Source: Syntrophaceae bacterium UBA2192 (GTDB lineage: Bacteria > Desulfobacterota > Syntrophia > Syntrophales > UBA2192). From it: DNA of 19,210 nt. Positions 6,864-13,748 of this stretch are shown here, one piece after another (position 1 is the stretch's first letter; each line of letters begins with the position of its first letter). The notes under the pieces are model-generated. The model did no database searches. It saw only the letters and a program-made list of their open reading frames with translations, and had not been told where the DNA came from. Where the stretch lies: NCBI GenBank assembly GCA_002327315.1, contig DCVI01000080.1, forward strand, positions 1 through 19,210. Reading direction: 5' to 3'. The position numbers and the translations under genes were made by a program.

Positions 6864-8426
6864 TTACATCTCGCCGGCGAGCCTGGGCGTCGTTAGGGGA
6901 AGGCGACGATTCTTCGTGCCCTGCTCGTAGGCATAGCCAATCTCGATCAGCAGCCCCTCCGTCCAGGGCCGCGCCAGGAACTCGATTCCCACGGGCACGC
7001 CAATCTTCGCCGAATCGGTGGGCTTCGTGAACCCGCCGGGCACCACGATGGAGGGGAAGCCCGTCACGGAGCCGAGACTTCCGTTGCGCTCGACCTGGGT
7101 GCCGCCCACGGGGACGACGGGGCGCTTCTGGTGCGGGAAGATGAGGGCGTCGAGCTTCTGTTCGGCCATGAGCGCCATGACGCGGTCCTGAAGCTTGGTG
7201 CGCTTCGCCAGGCGCTCATAGTAGCTCGCGTCGTGCTTCAGGATCATGGCCTCCTTGATGTTCTTCTCGATGCCGGGGTGATACTTTCCCGAGGCGATGA
7301 TCTGCTCGAGGGACTTCACGGGCGTGTTGGCCTTCGGGTCGCCCAGGTACGAGTCCAGATCCGGCCTCAGGTCATAGAGGTGGACGCTGATGTCGTTTGC
7401 GATCTTCCCGGAGTCGATGTCCGGCGTGTTCAACTCGACCAGCGTGGCGCCCATCTTCTTGCAGTCCTCGATGGCCTTGTTCGTGACGGCATTGACTTCC
7501 TCGTGGATGGGCTGCGTGCCGAAGAAGCTCCGGAGGATACCGATCCGCTTGCCCTTCAGCCCGTCTTTTTTCAGATACTTGGTGTAGTCCTTCTGGATGT
7601 TCCCGATACTCCAGGCCGTTGCCTGATCGCCGGGGTCGTAGCCGGTGAGCACGTTGAGCATCTTCGTCGCGTCCGTGACGGTCCTTGCCATGGGGCCTGC
7701 GGCGTCCTGCGTGAAGGAGTAGGGGATGATGCCGTCGCGGCTCACGAGCCCGATCGTCGGGCGGATGCCCACGATGCTGTTGGCCGACGAGGGGGAGCGG
7801 ATGGAGTTCACCGTGTCGGTGCCGATTCCGAGGATGCCGTAGTTGGCCGCCAGGCCCGCGCCGGTGCCGCCGCTCGAGCCGCCGGGGGTCCGCGTGAGAT
7901 CATAGGGGTTCAGGGTCTGGCCGAGCATGGAGCTCACCGACTCTCCCCAGACGGCGAACTCGTGCAGGTTCACCTTGGCGATGATGATGGCGCCCGCATT
8001 GCGAAGTTTCATCGTGATGAAGGCGTCTTTCGGGGGCACATAGCCCTCGAGGCTCTTCGAGCCGCCCGTCGTGGGCATGTCCTTCGTGTTCACGTTGTCC
8101 TTGAGAAGCACGGGGATGCCGTGGAGCGGTCCCACGGGGCCGGACTTCTTGAACTTCGCATCCAGCGCGGCGGCCTCCTCCAGAGCCTTGGGGTTGACAT
8201 AGATCACGGCATTGAGCTTGGGGCCTTTCCGGTCGTAGGCTTCGATGCGCTTCAGGTACATCTCGACAAGCTTCTTCGCCGTGAGCTCGCCGGATTTGAA
8301 GGCCCTGTGGACGTCGGCGATGGTGGCTTCTTCGAGATTGAACTTCGCCGACGCAACCGTCGGCGCACCCACGACGAGTGCAAGGACTGCCGCAGTGGCG
8401 ATCATGGGGAACAACACGCTTCGCAT
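6864..8426 (-). CDS. Exported amidase-signature family hydrolase
   Basis: A 520-aa amidase-signature enzyme that cleaves an amide bond with a Ser-cisSer-Lys triad. Visible: Lys109 in IPVLLKDN; the Gly/Ser loop TPGGSSGGTGAG (180-191) holding the cis-Ser; and nucleophile Ser208 in GTDTVNSIRSPSS, where most relatives have a Gly before this Ser. Long conserved blocks follow (GIRPTIGLVSRDGIIPYSFTQ, GPMARTV). Residues 1-27 form a classical signal peptide, a hydrophobic core ending in VASA, so the enzyme is exported, probably to the periplasm; this suits a peptide or aryl/acyl amidase and excludes GatA. ATG at 8426 has AAGGAGGG five to six bases upstream, a strong choice over an in-frame upstream start at 8648. 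A hairpin terminator follows at 6715-6750. Confidence 0.92.
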   Translation of the reverse strand: MRSVLFPMIATAAVLALVVGAPTVASAKFNLEEATIADVHRAFKSGELTAKKLVEMYLKRIEAYDRKGPKLNAVIYVNPKALEEAAALDAKFKKSGPVGPLHGIPVLLKDNVNTKDMPTTGGSKSLEGYVPPKDAFITMKLRNAGAIIIAKVNLHEFAVWGESVSSMLGQTLNPYDLTRTPGGSSGGTGAGLAANYGILGIGTDTVNSIRSPSSANSIVGIRPTIGLVSRDGIIPYSFTQDAAGPMARTVTDATKMLNVLTGYDPGDQATAWSIGNIQKDYTKYLKKDGLKGKRIGILRSFFGTQPIHEEVNAVTNKAIEDCKKMGATLVELNTPDIDSGKIANDISVHLYDLRPDLDSYLGDPKANTPVKSLEQIIASGKYHPGIEKNIKEAMILKHDASYYERLAKRTKLQDRVMALMAEQKLDALIFPHQKRPVVPVGGTQVERNGSLGSVTGFPSIVVPGGFTKPTDSAKIGVPVGIEFLARPWTEGLLIEIGYAYEQGTKNRRLPLTTPRLAGEM

Positions 8427-8652
8427 AAAACCCTCCTTGTCATTTTTGTGGAAGTGGTTGGTGATCTTCCCGGAGCGGCTGCCGGGGACAGGTGCATTGA
8501 CGACACGACGACAAGAAGAAAAATACAGGGGGGAAGTCGTTCGGTACGGGGCTGCTGCCTGTCTAGCAGGATTGCACTCGGGAAGGCAATCGATCAAGCG
8601 TGAATGAACGTTGGCCGATACTATACCCGAACTCGCCGTCTCCGGCAACGGC

Positions 8653-9114
8653 TTATTCTTTTCCGGGCAGGATCATCTGGGTGCAGCGGAACAGCGCGAT
8701 GTCGCGGCCGGTCTTTTCATCCCACACACGGGCGTCCCAGACCATGGTACGCCTTCCGATGTGGGCGGGAGTCCCTTCGCAGAGGATGGAGCCGTCGCGG
8801 GCCGTGCCGAGGAAGTTGGTCTTAAGCTCGATCGTGGTGAAGCCCCCTGCGCCTTCGGGGAGGTTGACGATGGTCGCAAATCCGCAGACCGTGTCGGCCA
8901 GGGCGATGACGGAGGCCGCGTGCAGGTAATCGTTGGGGGCCAGGTGGTGCTTCTTAATCTCCATGCGGGCGACGACCCGCTCCTTCGAAACCGAGACGAG
9001 CGTGAAGCCCAGAAGCGCCGGGAGGTATCCCTCGCTGCGGCTGTTCATGAGCTCGGCCAGTTTCTCGGGGGGGAGGTCCTTCCAGTTTCTCGGCTTTTCC
9101 GTGTAATCGGCCAT
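8653..9114 (-). CDS. Hotdog-fold thioesterase family protein
   Basis: A 153-aa hotdog-fold protein of the PaaI/YiiD-like thioesterase group. The fold is suggested by the order of strands and the central helix: KHHLAPNDYLHAASVIALADTVCGFA, in which LHAASVIALADTV replaces the usual HGG loop with an HAA variant, and Asp in ADTV sits where the catalytic acid lies in relatives. C-terminal strands (TTIELKTNFLGTA, TMVWDARVWDEKTG, ALFRCTQMIL) match the family. A small-molecule acyl-CoA is the likely substrate. The ATG at 9114 begins MADYTEK; there is no Shine-Dalgarno, and a promoter-like element places the transcript start at the ATG. A TTG ten codons upstream is the alternative start. It lies 226 bp upstream of the amidase gene in the same direction. 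Confidence 0.82.
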   Translation of the reverse strand: MADYTEKPRNWKDLPPEKLAELMNSRSEGYLPALLGFTLVSVSKERVVARMEIKKHHLAPNDYLHAASVIALADTVCGFATIVNLPEGAGGFTTIELKTNFLGTARDGSILCEGTPAHIGRRTMVWDARVWDEKTGRDIALFRCTQMILPGKE

Positions 9115-9120
9115 GAGCGT

Positions 9121-9149
9121 AAGGTAGGCGATTGCGGTTCTCAAGTCAA
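9121..9149 (-). promoter_or_regulatory. Candidate sigma-70 promoter giving a leaderless message
   Basis: On the minus strand TTGACT (9144-9149), a 17-bp spacer and TACCTT (9121-9126) precede the thioesterase ATG by only six bases. Transcription would therefore start at or next to the A of the ATG, which fits the absence of a ribosome binding site there. Confidence 0.4.
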
Positions 9150-9206
9150 GGCGGCAAACAAAGAGATGAAGCCACCGCCTGCGTCATGCCCGGACACGAC
9201 GCAATT

Positions 9207-9752
9207 TCAGCAATTTGCCGGGACAAACGCCGGGCCGGGTGTGGGCACCGTCCATTCGGCGGCAGTCAGCTCGATTTTTGCCGGCTGGGGGATTCGTTTC
9301 GACGGATGGCCGTGATGGATAACGGGCTCCAGCTTCAACAGGTCCTGGAAGAGGACCTCTTTCCTCTGCTCCGATGCCCAGCACATGTAGATCACCCGAA
9401 GCAGCTTGTCGCTCGACTCATCGACGGGGCCCTTGGCGTTCTCCCAGCGGGACAGGGTGGAAGGGTCAACCGACAGGATTTTCGCCATGACATTGCTCTT
9501 CAACCCCATCTCCTTCCGCAGAAACCTGATCTCGCACCCGCTGAGAAGGGTCTTTTTGCAGACGAGGATTTTGGAGATGACGAAATGGAGATCCTCGACT
9601 CTGGGGATCTCGGCCGCCTTTTCACCGCATGCCGTGCATTCGTACTGATTGATGCCGTGCAGGATGATGTTTTTCAGCCCGGATTCGGTGTAGTGGTACG
9701 GCTTGCCCTTGATGACTTTCAACGGCTTTTCACAACTCCAGCATGTATCCAT
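9207..9752 (-). CDS. MqsA/YgiT-like antitoxin with zinc finger and HTH
   Basis: A 181-aa protein with the two-part layout of MqsA: an N-terminal zinc-binding module (Cys4, Cys7, Cys39, Cys42 as two CxxC pairs) that would bind the toxin, and an XRE-type helix-turn-helix (about 70-107, FLRKEMGLKSNVMAKIL then STLSRWENAKG) for DNA binding and autoregulation. It is longer than E. coli MqsA (about 131 aa) because of an extra C-terminal tail (about 125-181) rich in Pro and hydrophobics, of unknown role. It follows the DUF4258 gene by 14 bp in the same direction, the toxin-first order of mqsRA. ATG at 9752 has a long purine tract GAGGAGAGGGAG just upstream; the in-frame start six codons earlier would lack this spacing. 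Confidence 0.85.
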   Translation of the reverse strand: MDTCWSCEKPLKVIKGKPYHYTESGLKNIILHGINQYECTACGEKAAEIPRVEDLHFVISKILVCKKTLLSGCEIRFLRKEMGLKSNVMAKILSVDPSTLSRWENAKGPVDESSDKLLRVIYMCWASEQRKEVLFQDLLKLEPVIHHGHPSKRIPQPAKIELTAAEWTVPTPGPAFVPANC

Positions 9753-9766
9753 TGTGCTCCCTCTCC

Positions 9767-10045
9767 TCACATCACCGTGATGATCCTGACGATTCCACGA
9801 CGATGAATCTCAATCACCACGACCATTGCCTTCCCTTCCAAGTTGTCGCCCTTGATACTATACCGGCACCTGCCCTTGACGTCTTCCTTCTTCGAGATCG
9901 AGCCTGTCTTGAGGATCCGCCTCACGTCCTGCATGTCGCAGTTTCGCTCGACCATCCTCTCTTTTGCGTGGGGGATCGGCACCACGCTCCCGTCGCGCAG
10001 GATGTCTTGAATGATTTTCAGGGCTTCATCGGGCGGCAGTTCCAT
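9767..10045 (-). CDS. DUF4258 family toxin (putative mRNA interferase)
   Basis: A 92-aa protein of the DUF4258 family, recognised by the N-terminal PHAKERMVERNCDMQDVRRIL (25-45; His26 and Arg30 are the conserved pair) followed by short beta strands ending in AMVVVIEIHRRGIVRIITVM. DUF4258 proteins are commonly encoded next to MqsA/YgiT-type zinc-finger antitoxins and are predicted, mostly from fold resemblance to BECR/RelE-like toxins, to be ribonucleases; activity here is inference. The partner starts 14 bp downstream. ATG at 10045 lacks a clear Shine-Dalgarno sequence, so expression may be weak. A 25-bp palindrome at 10112-10136 is a good candidate for the autoregulatory operator. Confidence 0.8.
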   Translation of the reverse strand: MELPPDEALKIIQDILRDGSVVPIPHAKERMVERNCDMQDVRRILKTGSISKKEDVKGRCRYSIKGDNLEGKAMVVVIEIHRRGIVRIITVM

Positions 10046-10111
10046 GGGGATGTATCTTTTACCGCATTCACTGTCTCATTGTCAATGAAAATTGACTCTG
10101 CGTCAAGATTA

Positions 10112-10136
10112 ATGCCGGTATTTATAATATCGGCAT
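10112..10136. promoter_or_regulatory. Palindromic operator candidate for the DUF4258/MqsA-like pair
   Basis: Two 11-bp arms (atgccggtatt and aatatcggcat) match as an inverted repeat with one mismatch around a 3-bp centre at 10124. The AT-rich core reads TATTATAAAT on the minus strand and could supply a -10 element, leaving a leader of about 65-70 bases before the toxin ATG. A second, smaller inverted repeat gtcaat-gaaa-attgac lies at 10081-10096. Binding by the HTH antitoxin is inferred from position. Confidence 0.5.
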
Positions 10137-10215
10137 GCAATTCTTGATCCTGAGCAAATTCTTCTGGTTTTCGCGACAGATCTGGATGTCTCGACTCGAT
10201 GAAGAGGTGAACTCG

Positions 10216-10302
10216 TTATAAGGGTTCTCCCTTGAAGGCGCGGTTGAGGATGGCGGGAAGGAGGGCGTCGAGGTCGATGGCCGAGTTCGGCTTATAAGTC
10301 CT
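10216..10302 (-). pseudogene. C-terminal remnant of a type I restriction specificity subunit (hsdS)
   Basis: About 28 codons on the minus strand end at TAA (10216-10218) with the text AIDLDALLPAILNRAFKGEPL, the C-terminal helix typical of HsdS proteins (LLPSILDRAFKGEL). An in-frame TGA a few codons upstream, and no start or TRD sequence, show it is only a relic. It lies between radC and the toxin gene. A second, different hsdS tail is at 13355-13591. The role today is none, but it records a former type I R-M locus. Matching was by recall of the conserved tail. Confidence 0.6.
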
Positions 10303-10335
10303 TCATGTCAATAACCTGGCCTGACCCCGTTGTCT
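10303..10335. repeat. REP-like motif containing cctgaccccgtt
   Basis: The string tgtcaataacctggcctga, followed by ccccgttg, resembles a common intergenic motif (TGTCAA...CCTGACCCCGTT) seen near REP elements and RAYT transposases in other genomes, as I recall. It abuts the hsdS remnant. Low confidence: it is a single short copy here. Confidence 0.3.
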
Positions 10336-10346
10336 CCTAACATCCG

Positions 10347-11006
10347 TCAGATCTGGTTCTGCTCGAGAAAACTGTAATACCCCTTCTGGTTGAAAACGAT
10401 ATGGTCCAGAAGGCGGATGCCGAGGATCTCGCCTGCGGACCTCAGTTGCCGGGTCATCTCCATGTCCTCCCTGCTGGGCTCCAGACTGCCCGAGGGATGG
10501 TTGTGCGCCACGATAATGGCGGAGGCGCGGTCGGTGATAGGGTCCGCGAAGACTTCCCGGGGATGGACCTGCGACTGGTTCACAAGTCCTACGGACACCA
10601 CACGGCAGGTGATGACTTCATTTGCTCCATTCAGGGAGACGCAGATGAAATGCTCCTGCTTGCGGTCGGCGAAATGCCGGATCAGCGGCAGGACGTCGGG
10701 CGGAAAGGAAATCCGCACGCCCTCGGGGCGTATTCGCCGGCGTGAAAATTCGAGGGCGGCAGCGATAAGCGTCGCTTTGGCAGGCCCCACCCCTTCGATC
10801 TTCTTCAACTCCTCCAGGCTCAGTTTCTCGTTCTGGCCGTCCAAGGCCTTCAGGATCCGACCGGCGACCGTCAGGACATCATGATCCTTTGTTCCGCTGC
10901 CGAGCAGGATCGCTAGCAGTTCGATATCGGACAGGGCCTGCGGGCCCTTTGCCTCGAGCTTTTCGCGGGGCCGCTCGGACTTCGAGAGGTCTTCGATCTT
11001 CTTCAT
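10347..11006 (-). CDS. radC: RadC family JAMM/JAB-domain protein
   Basis: A 219-aa RadC homologue of full family length. An N-terminal part (residues 1-85) contains helix-hairpin-helix-like LEELKKIEGVGPAKA, and the C-terminal JAB/MPN domain has the metal motif VAHNHPSGSLEPSRED (about 166-181) with an upstream Glu in KQEHFICVSLN. The biochemical role of RadC is unsettled; despite its name it is not clearly a repair protein and the family is often carried on islands and plasmids. MKKIEDLSKSERPREKL matches typical RadC starts and has AGGA eight bases upstream, so the ATG at 11006 is preferred over the ATG at 11015. It follows the AbiEii gene by 34 bp, so it is probably the third gene of the abiE operon. 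Confidence 0.9.
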   Translation of the reverse strand: MKKIEDLSKSERPREKLEAKGPQALSDIELLAILLGSGTKDHDVLTVAGRILKALDGQNEKLSLEELKKIEGVGPAKATLIAAALEFSRRRIRPEGVRISFPPDVLPLIRHFADRKQEHFICVSLNGANEVITCRVVSVGLVNQSQVHPREVFADPITDRASAIIVAHNHPSGSLEPSREDMEMTRQLRSAGEILGIRLLDHIVFNQKGYYSFLEQNQI

Positions 11007-11040
11007 GCGTTCCATCCTGGCAGTGATGAGTTGGAATCTT

Positions 11041-12453
11041 CTATTTTGTCGCTACCAAATATCCTGTTCTACCGGCGCAGGGATAACCATATTTGTTTTT
11101 GTGCTTGTTCAACCTCATGCTCCGAGTCTTGTGATTGAAATGCTTGCCGCATACGGGGCAGCCTACGACATAGGTCAGTCCTGCGCTCGCTCTCCGAACT
11201 AAGCGGCTTCGGAGCGGGATGGTTGAGCCCTCTTTTCGGTAGGCAGGAGGTGCCGACAGAGGTCCGGTAGCGGTCAATTCAATGGCATATCGGGGCACAA
11301 AAGACGCCTTCGCTACGACGGCATCCTGGATTTCGTCGACTCGATAGGCTCGAGGTTCACCGCTATCGTGACGGATGGCACGGAGAAGAAGATTGCCATC
11401 CCTCGTCCTCCTTAAGGAGTACGGTTCGATCAGCCGTCGAGTGCCCTTGTAAGCCAGATCGACGCAGAGATGGTTTACGGCCGCAAATCGGATGATCTCG
11501 AGAGGCACCCTGGTCCGAACGGTCGGGCCCCAGGGCTGCCCCATGGCTGGCGGCTGCCAGGTGGAATCTTCTTTGGGATCATAAGGCAGCGACTCCTCGG
11601 CGACTCTAGTAACCTCCCGATAAAGCCAATCGAAAACGACAGGCAACTCCTGCCAGAATTGATCGAAGGAAGGTAATGCAGGCAGCTGGTGGCCGAGCAT
11701 GTTTTCCCATTCCGCTTCCAACTCGGCCCGCGCAGGTTGGGTTTCCAAGGCGGCCATGGACGGGAGCGCGATCGCCTTGTACTCGCATTTGCGCCTAAGC
11801 ACATCGAGAATTGTGCCTCGGTCTCTACTGTCATTTCCATGACGATAGAGGTGAATTACGTCGTAAAGATCCCGCGGTCGCTCCCTTTCCGCCAGCGCCC
11901 GCACTTTCTCAGCAAAAAGCTCTTCATAGGCATAACAAAGGATGCGCATCCCATCGCCCGGGCGATCGGGATATGGATGATGGACTTCGCGGATCACCGG
12001 ATCGAGAACTACCAATTCATCATCCGTGAGGTCCAATTTTACCCGCGGCAAGGCGCCCCGGGGCATGAGCGGTCCCCGGTATGAAATACGGCCTTGAACG
12101 GATACGCGACTCCGGGGGTTTTCGTAAACTTCGAAGCTGATGCCTTCTTCCGGGATTTCGATGCCGCTCTGCTCATAGACCCAGCGGGCGATCTCGGTGA
12201 ACGCCTCCTTCAAATAGTGTTCATCGAGATGGTCGGAAGCGCTCAGTGTAAAGTCCAGGTCCTCCGAGAATCGGTAGGTCTCGAAGAAGCACTTTTTCAG
12301 ACATGTACCGCCCTTGAAAATCCAGGACTGCTGAAGAGAGGGATGAGCAAATATGCCGGCGAGGACCCACCCGAGGACATAGTCCTTTTCGACGATCTCT
12401 GGCCGCAGGCCCAATTCTCTGGAAAAATCGAATATGTCTTGCCTATTGATCAC
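11041..12453 (-). CDS. AbiEii-type nucleotidyltransferase toxin with WYL-like and zinc-binding C-terminus
   Basis: A 470-aa protein whose first 290 residues are an AbiEii/AbiGii nucleotidyltransferase: VEKDYVLGWVLAGI (21-34), FKGGT (46-50), then RFSEDLDFTL (61-70) with catalytic Asp65 and Asp67, and EELFAEKVRALAERERPRDLYDV (about 177-199), the second conserved block. AbiEii is the toxin of type IV toxin-antitoxin pairs and is thought to transfer nucleotides to RNA. It is longer than classical AbiEii (about 300 aa): residues 312-380 resemble a WYL ligand-sensing domain (VDLAYKGTRRLIEPYSLR then RAYRVDEI), and the end has a zinc-like motif, Cys432-x2-Cys435 then His451 and Cys459. GTG start at 12453 overlaps the AbiEi stop by 11 bp, with AGGAAGGAT ahead: translational coupling. 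Confidence 0.85.
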   Translation of the reverse strand: MINRQDIFDFSRELGLRPEIVEKDYVLGWVLAGIFAHPSLQQSWIFKGGTCLKKCFFETYRFSEDLDFTLSASDHLDEHYLKEAFTEIARWVYEQSGIEIPEEGISFEVYENPRSRVSVQGRISYRGPLMPRGALPRVKLDLTDDELVVLDPVIREVHHPYPDRPGDGMRILCYAYEELFAEKVRALAERERPRDLYDVIHLYRHGNDSRDRGTILDVLRRKCEYKAIALPSMAALETQPARAELEAEWENMLGHQLPALPSFDQFWQELPVVFDWLYREVTRVAEESLPYDPKEDSTWQPPAMGQPWGPTVRTRVPLEIIRFAAVNHLCVDLAYKGTRRLIEPYSLRRTRDGNLLLRAIRHDSGEPRAYRVDEIQDAVVAKASFVPRYAIELTATGPLSAPPAYRKEGSTIPLRSRLVRRASAGLTYVVGCPVCGKHFNHKTRSMRLNKHKNKYGYPCAGRTGYLVATK

Positions 12454-13264
12454 CCGTCGTATCCTTCCTGGCCCATGTCGAAGGCACCCAGAGCTGCCAA
12501 GTTGTCACCATTTTTTCAGCCGGCAGGGCGGGGTCCAGCCTGATTACCCCCTTGGTCAGTCCGGAACGGCAGGCTGCTATCAGAGTCTGCTCCGCCGGGA
12601 AAAACCGCTCCATAAGGAACCCCAGCCGCTTGAAGACTGCCCCGTTATCCATGCGCCTGGCATACTCGATGAGCAGGTCCGTATTCTTCTGCTTCGATGC
12701 CATATACTGGCGGAATATGTCCACCATGGGTCGAAGCCCGCCTCCCAGTTTCGGGTCACCGAGCATATCCAGCACGGTACGCGACGGGTCGGACACGTTG
12801 ACCTTGACCTGCCCGCGCCATACGGCGCTCGTCCCAAATATCTTATTTGCGGATATGCTCCGCACCAGGAAGCTGGTGCCCTTTATGACGGGCTTGCGGT
12901 TGCGCGGCTTTCGGGCGGTGATGACCACGATGGTGCGGAAAATCTGTTCCGTCAGCTCCCAATACTCCGCGGCGCTCCATCCGCCGATATAACAGGGAGA
13001 GAAGAGACGATCCGCGACGATCCAGGGGTCCTCAAGCACCGTATCCATGGATCGGGCTTCAAGAGGCATAAAGACATAGAGACCTCCCCTGACCCTTGAC
13101 AGCCAGCCCTTCTTTGCCCACCAGGCCAGCAACCGGGCTGCTTTGTCGGCCGGAAGCCGGAGGATCTCCGCCGCCTGTGGGACGGACACAGTTCCCCGGG
13201 TCTGTCGGACCAGCTCCGAGAGGCGCGCTCGCGATCCTTTACCAATTCCCGAAATGGTTTCCAT
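12443..13264 (-). CDS. AbiEi family antitoxin/transcriptional repressor
   Basis: A 273-aa AbiEi antitoxin. The N-terminal winged helix-turn-helix (residues 1-75, RGTVSVPQAAEILRLPADKAARLLAWWAKKGWLSRVRGGLYV) is typical of the family and binds DNA for autoregulation. The C-terminal part (about 85-230) carries the antitoxin fold: FSPCYIGGWSAAEYWELTEQI, VITARKP and SDPSRTVLDMLGDPKLGGG are family landmarks. In the type IV mechanism it opposes the toxin without binding it tightly. The ATG at 13264 (METISGIG) is preferred to an in-frame ATG 17 codons upstream, since those extra codons would translate the operator. It is the first gene of abiEi-abiEii-radC, on the minus strand. Confidence 0.85.
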   Translation of the reverse strand: METISGIGKGSRARLSELVRQTRGTVSVPQAAEILRLPADKAARLLAWWAKKGWLSRVRGGLYVFMPLEARSMDTVLEDPWIVADRLFSPCYIGGWSAAEYWELTEQIFRTIVVITARKPRNRKPVIKGTSFLVRSISANKIFGTSAVWRGQVKVNVSDPSRTVLDMLGDPKLGGGLRPMVDIFRQYMASKQKNTDLLIEYARRMDNGAVFKRLGFLMERFFPAEQTLIAACRSGLTKGVIRLDPALPAEKMVTTWQLWVPSTWARKDTTGDQ

Positions 13265-13329
13265 AGTACATTCTGTGCGCAATAATTCATCGATTAGATG
13301 AACTATAACACACAAAATGTACTTTTCAA
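13265..13329 (-). promoter_or_regulatory. abiE promoter within a nested palindromic operator
   Basis: Minus-strand TTGAAA (13324-13329), a 16-bp spacer and TATAGT (13302-13307) make a good sigma-70 promoter. Outer inverted arms of 16 bp (13265-13280 and 13308-13323, 13 of 16 matching, all differences transitions) and inner arms ttcatc/gatgaa (13286-13291 and 13297-13302) share one centre at 13294. One outer arm fills the spacer exactly; the other ends at the base before the AbiEi ATG. AbiEi repressors are known to bind inverted repeats upstream of their operon. Confidence 0.7.
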
Positions 13330-13354
13330 GCCTTTTTCCCGTCTGTCTAGCAGG

Positions 13355-13591
13355 TCAACCTTGCCGTGTCCTCTTGGAATGTGCTCTGCCCTTTTCTTCT
13401 TTGGAGGCTCTTTCCTGCTGTATCCTCTTCAATAGTTCCGAGGCGGGTTCGTCGTTGGGGTCCTGGGGGACGAGTTCCCCTCGGAAGGCCTTGGCGAGAA
13501 TGGACTGGGTCAGCTTGTCGACGTGGGCGACGGCTTTTTGCGATTCATGAGGTCGATAATCGAGCCTGTCTCCGATTAGTATTTCTGCGCC
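13355..13591 (-). pseudogene. C-terminal remnant of a second type I restriction specificity subunit (hsdS)
   Basis: About 78 codons on the minus strand end at TGA (13355-13357). The reading ...AHVDKLTQSILAKAFRGELV then PQDPNDEPASELLKRI is the classic HsdS tail. A stop precedes it at 13592-13594 and there is no start codon or target-recognition domain. The reading differs from the relic at 10216-10302, so two hsdS genes, or two halves of different origin, decayed in this island. It lies just upstream of the abiE promoter in the same direction. Confidence 0.75.
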
Positions 13592-13748
13592 TTACGTAAA
13601 AGGGCGACAAATATCAACTATCAGGACCCATCATCTTCACGCTTTGCATGCCATGGAAATTTCTTGATTATTACTTACATATGACATAGCATTTGCTACT
13701 ATATATGCGCATATAGCTGCAGATGACGCATGTTGCGAGGTGAACGTC
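13592..13748 (+). promoter_or_regulatory. Upstream region of the XRE regulator with a 14-bp palindrome
   Basis: An AT-rich stretch without a gene. The perfect palindrome tatatgcgcatata (13702-13715) lies about 35 bp before the ATG of the XRE regulator; TATATA at 13700-13705 overlaps it and could be a -10 element, with TTACAT at 13675-13680 a poor, 19-bp-spaced -35. The overlap of a -10 with a palindrome suits autorepression by the downstream regulator. Confidence 0.45.

Noticed and set aside
7131..8603. 490-codon open frame antisense to the amidase
   Set aside because: Composition is Val/Asp/Gly/Arg-rich without domains, while the opposite strand carries an intact amidase with signal peptide and strong ribosome binding site.
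10041..10215. Stop-free minus-strand frame of about 58 codons overlapping the toxin upstream region
   Set aside because: It has no usable ATG or GTG start, overlaps the palindrome and toxin start, and matches no family I know; most likely chance.
8561..13355. Shared 12-mer ctgtctagcagg near 8563 and 13344
   Set aside because: A repeated 12-mer is expected by chance several times in 19 kb, and there is no flanking similarity.
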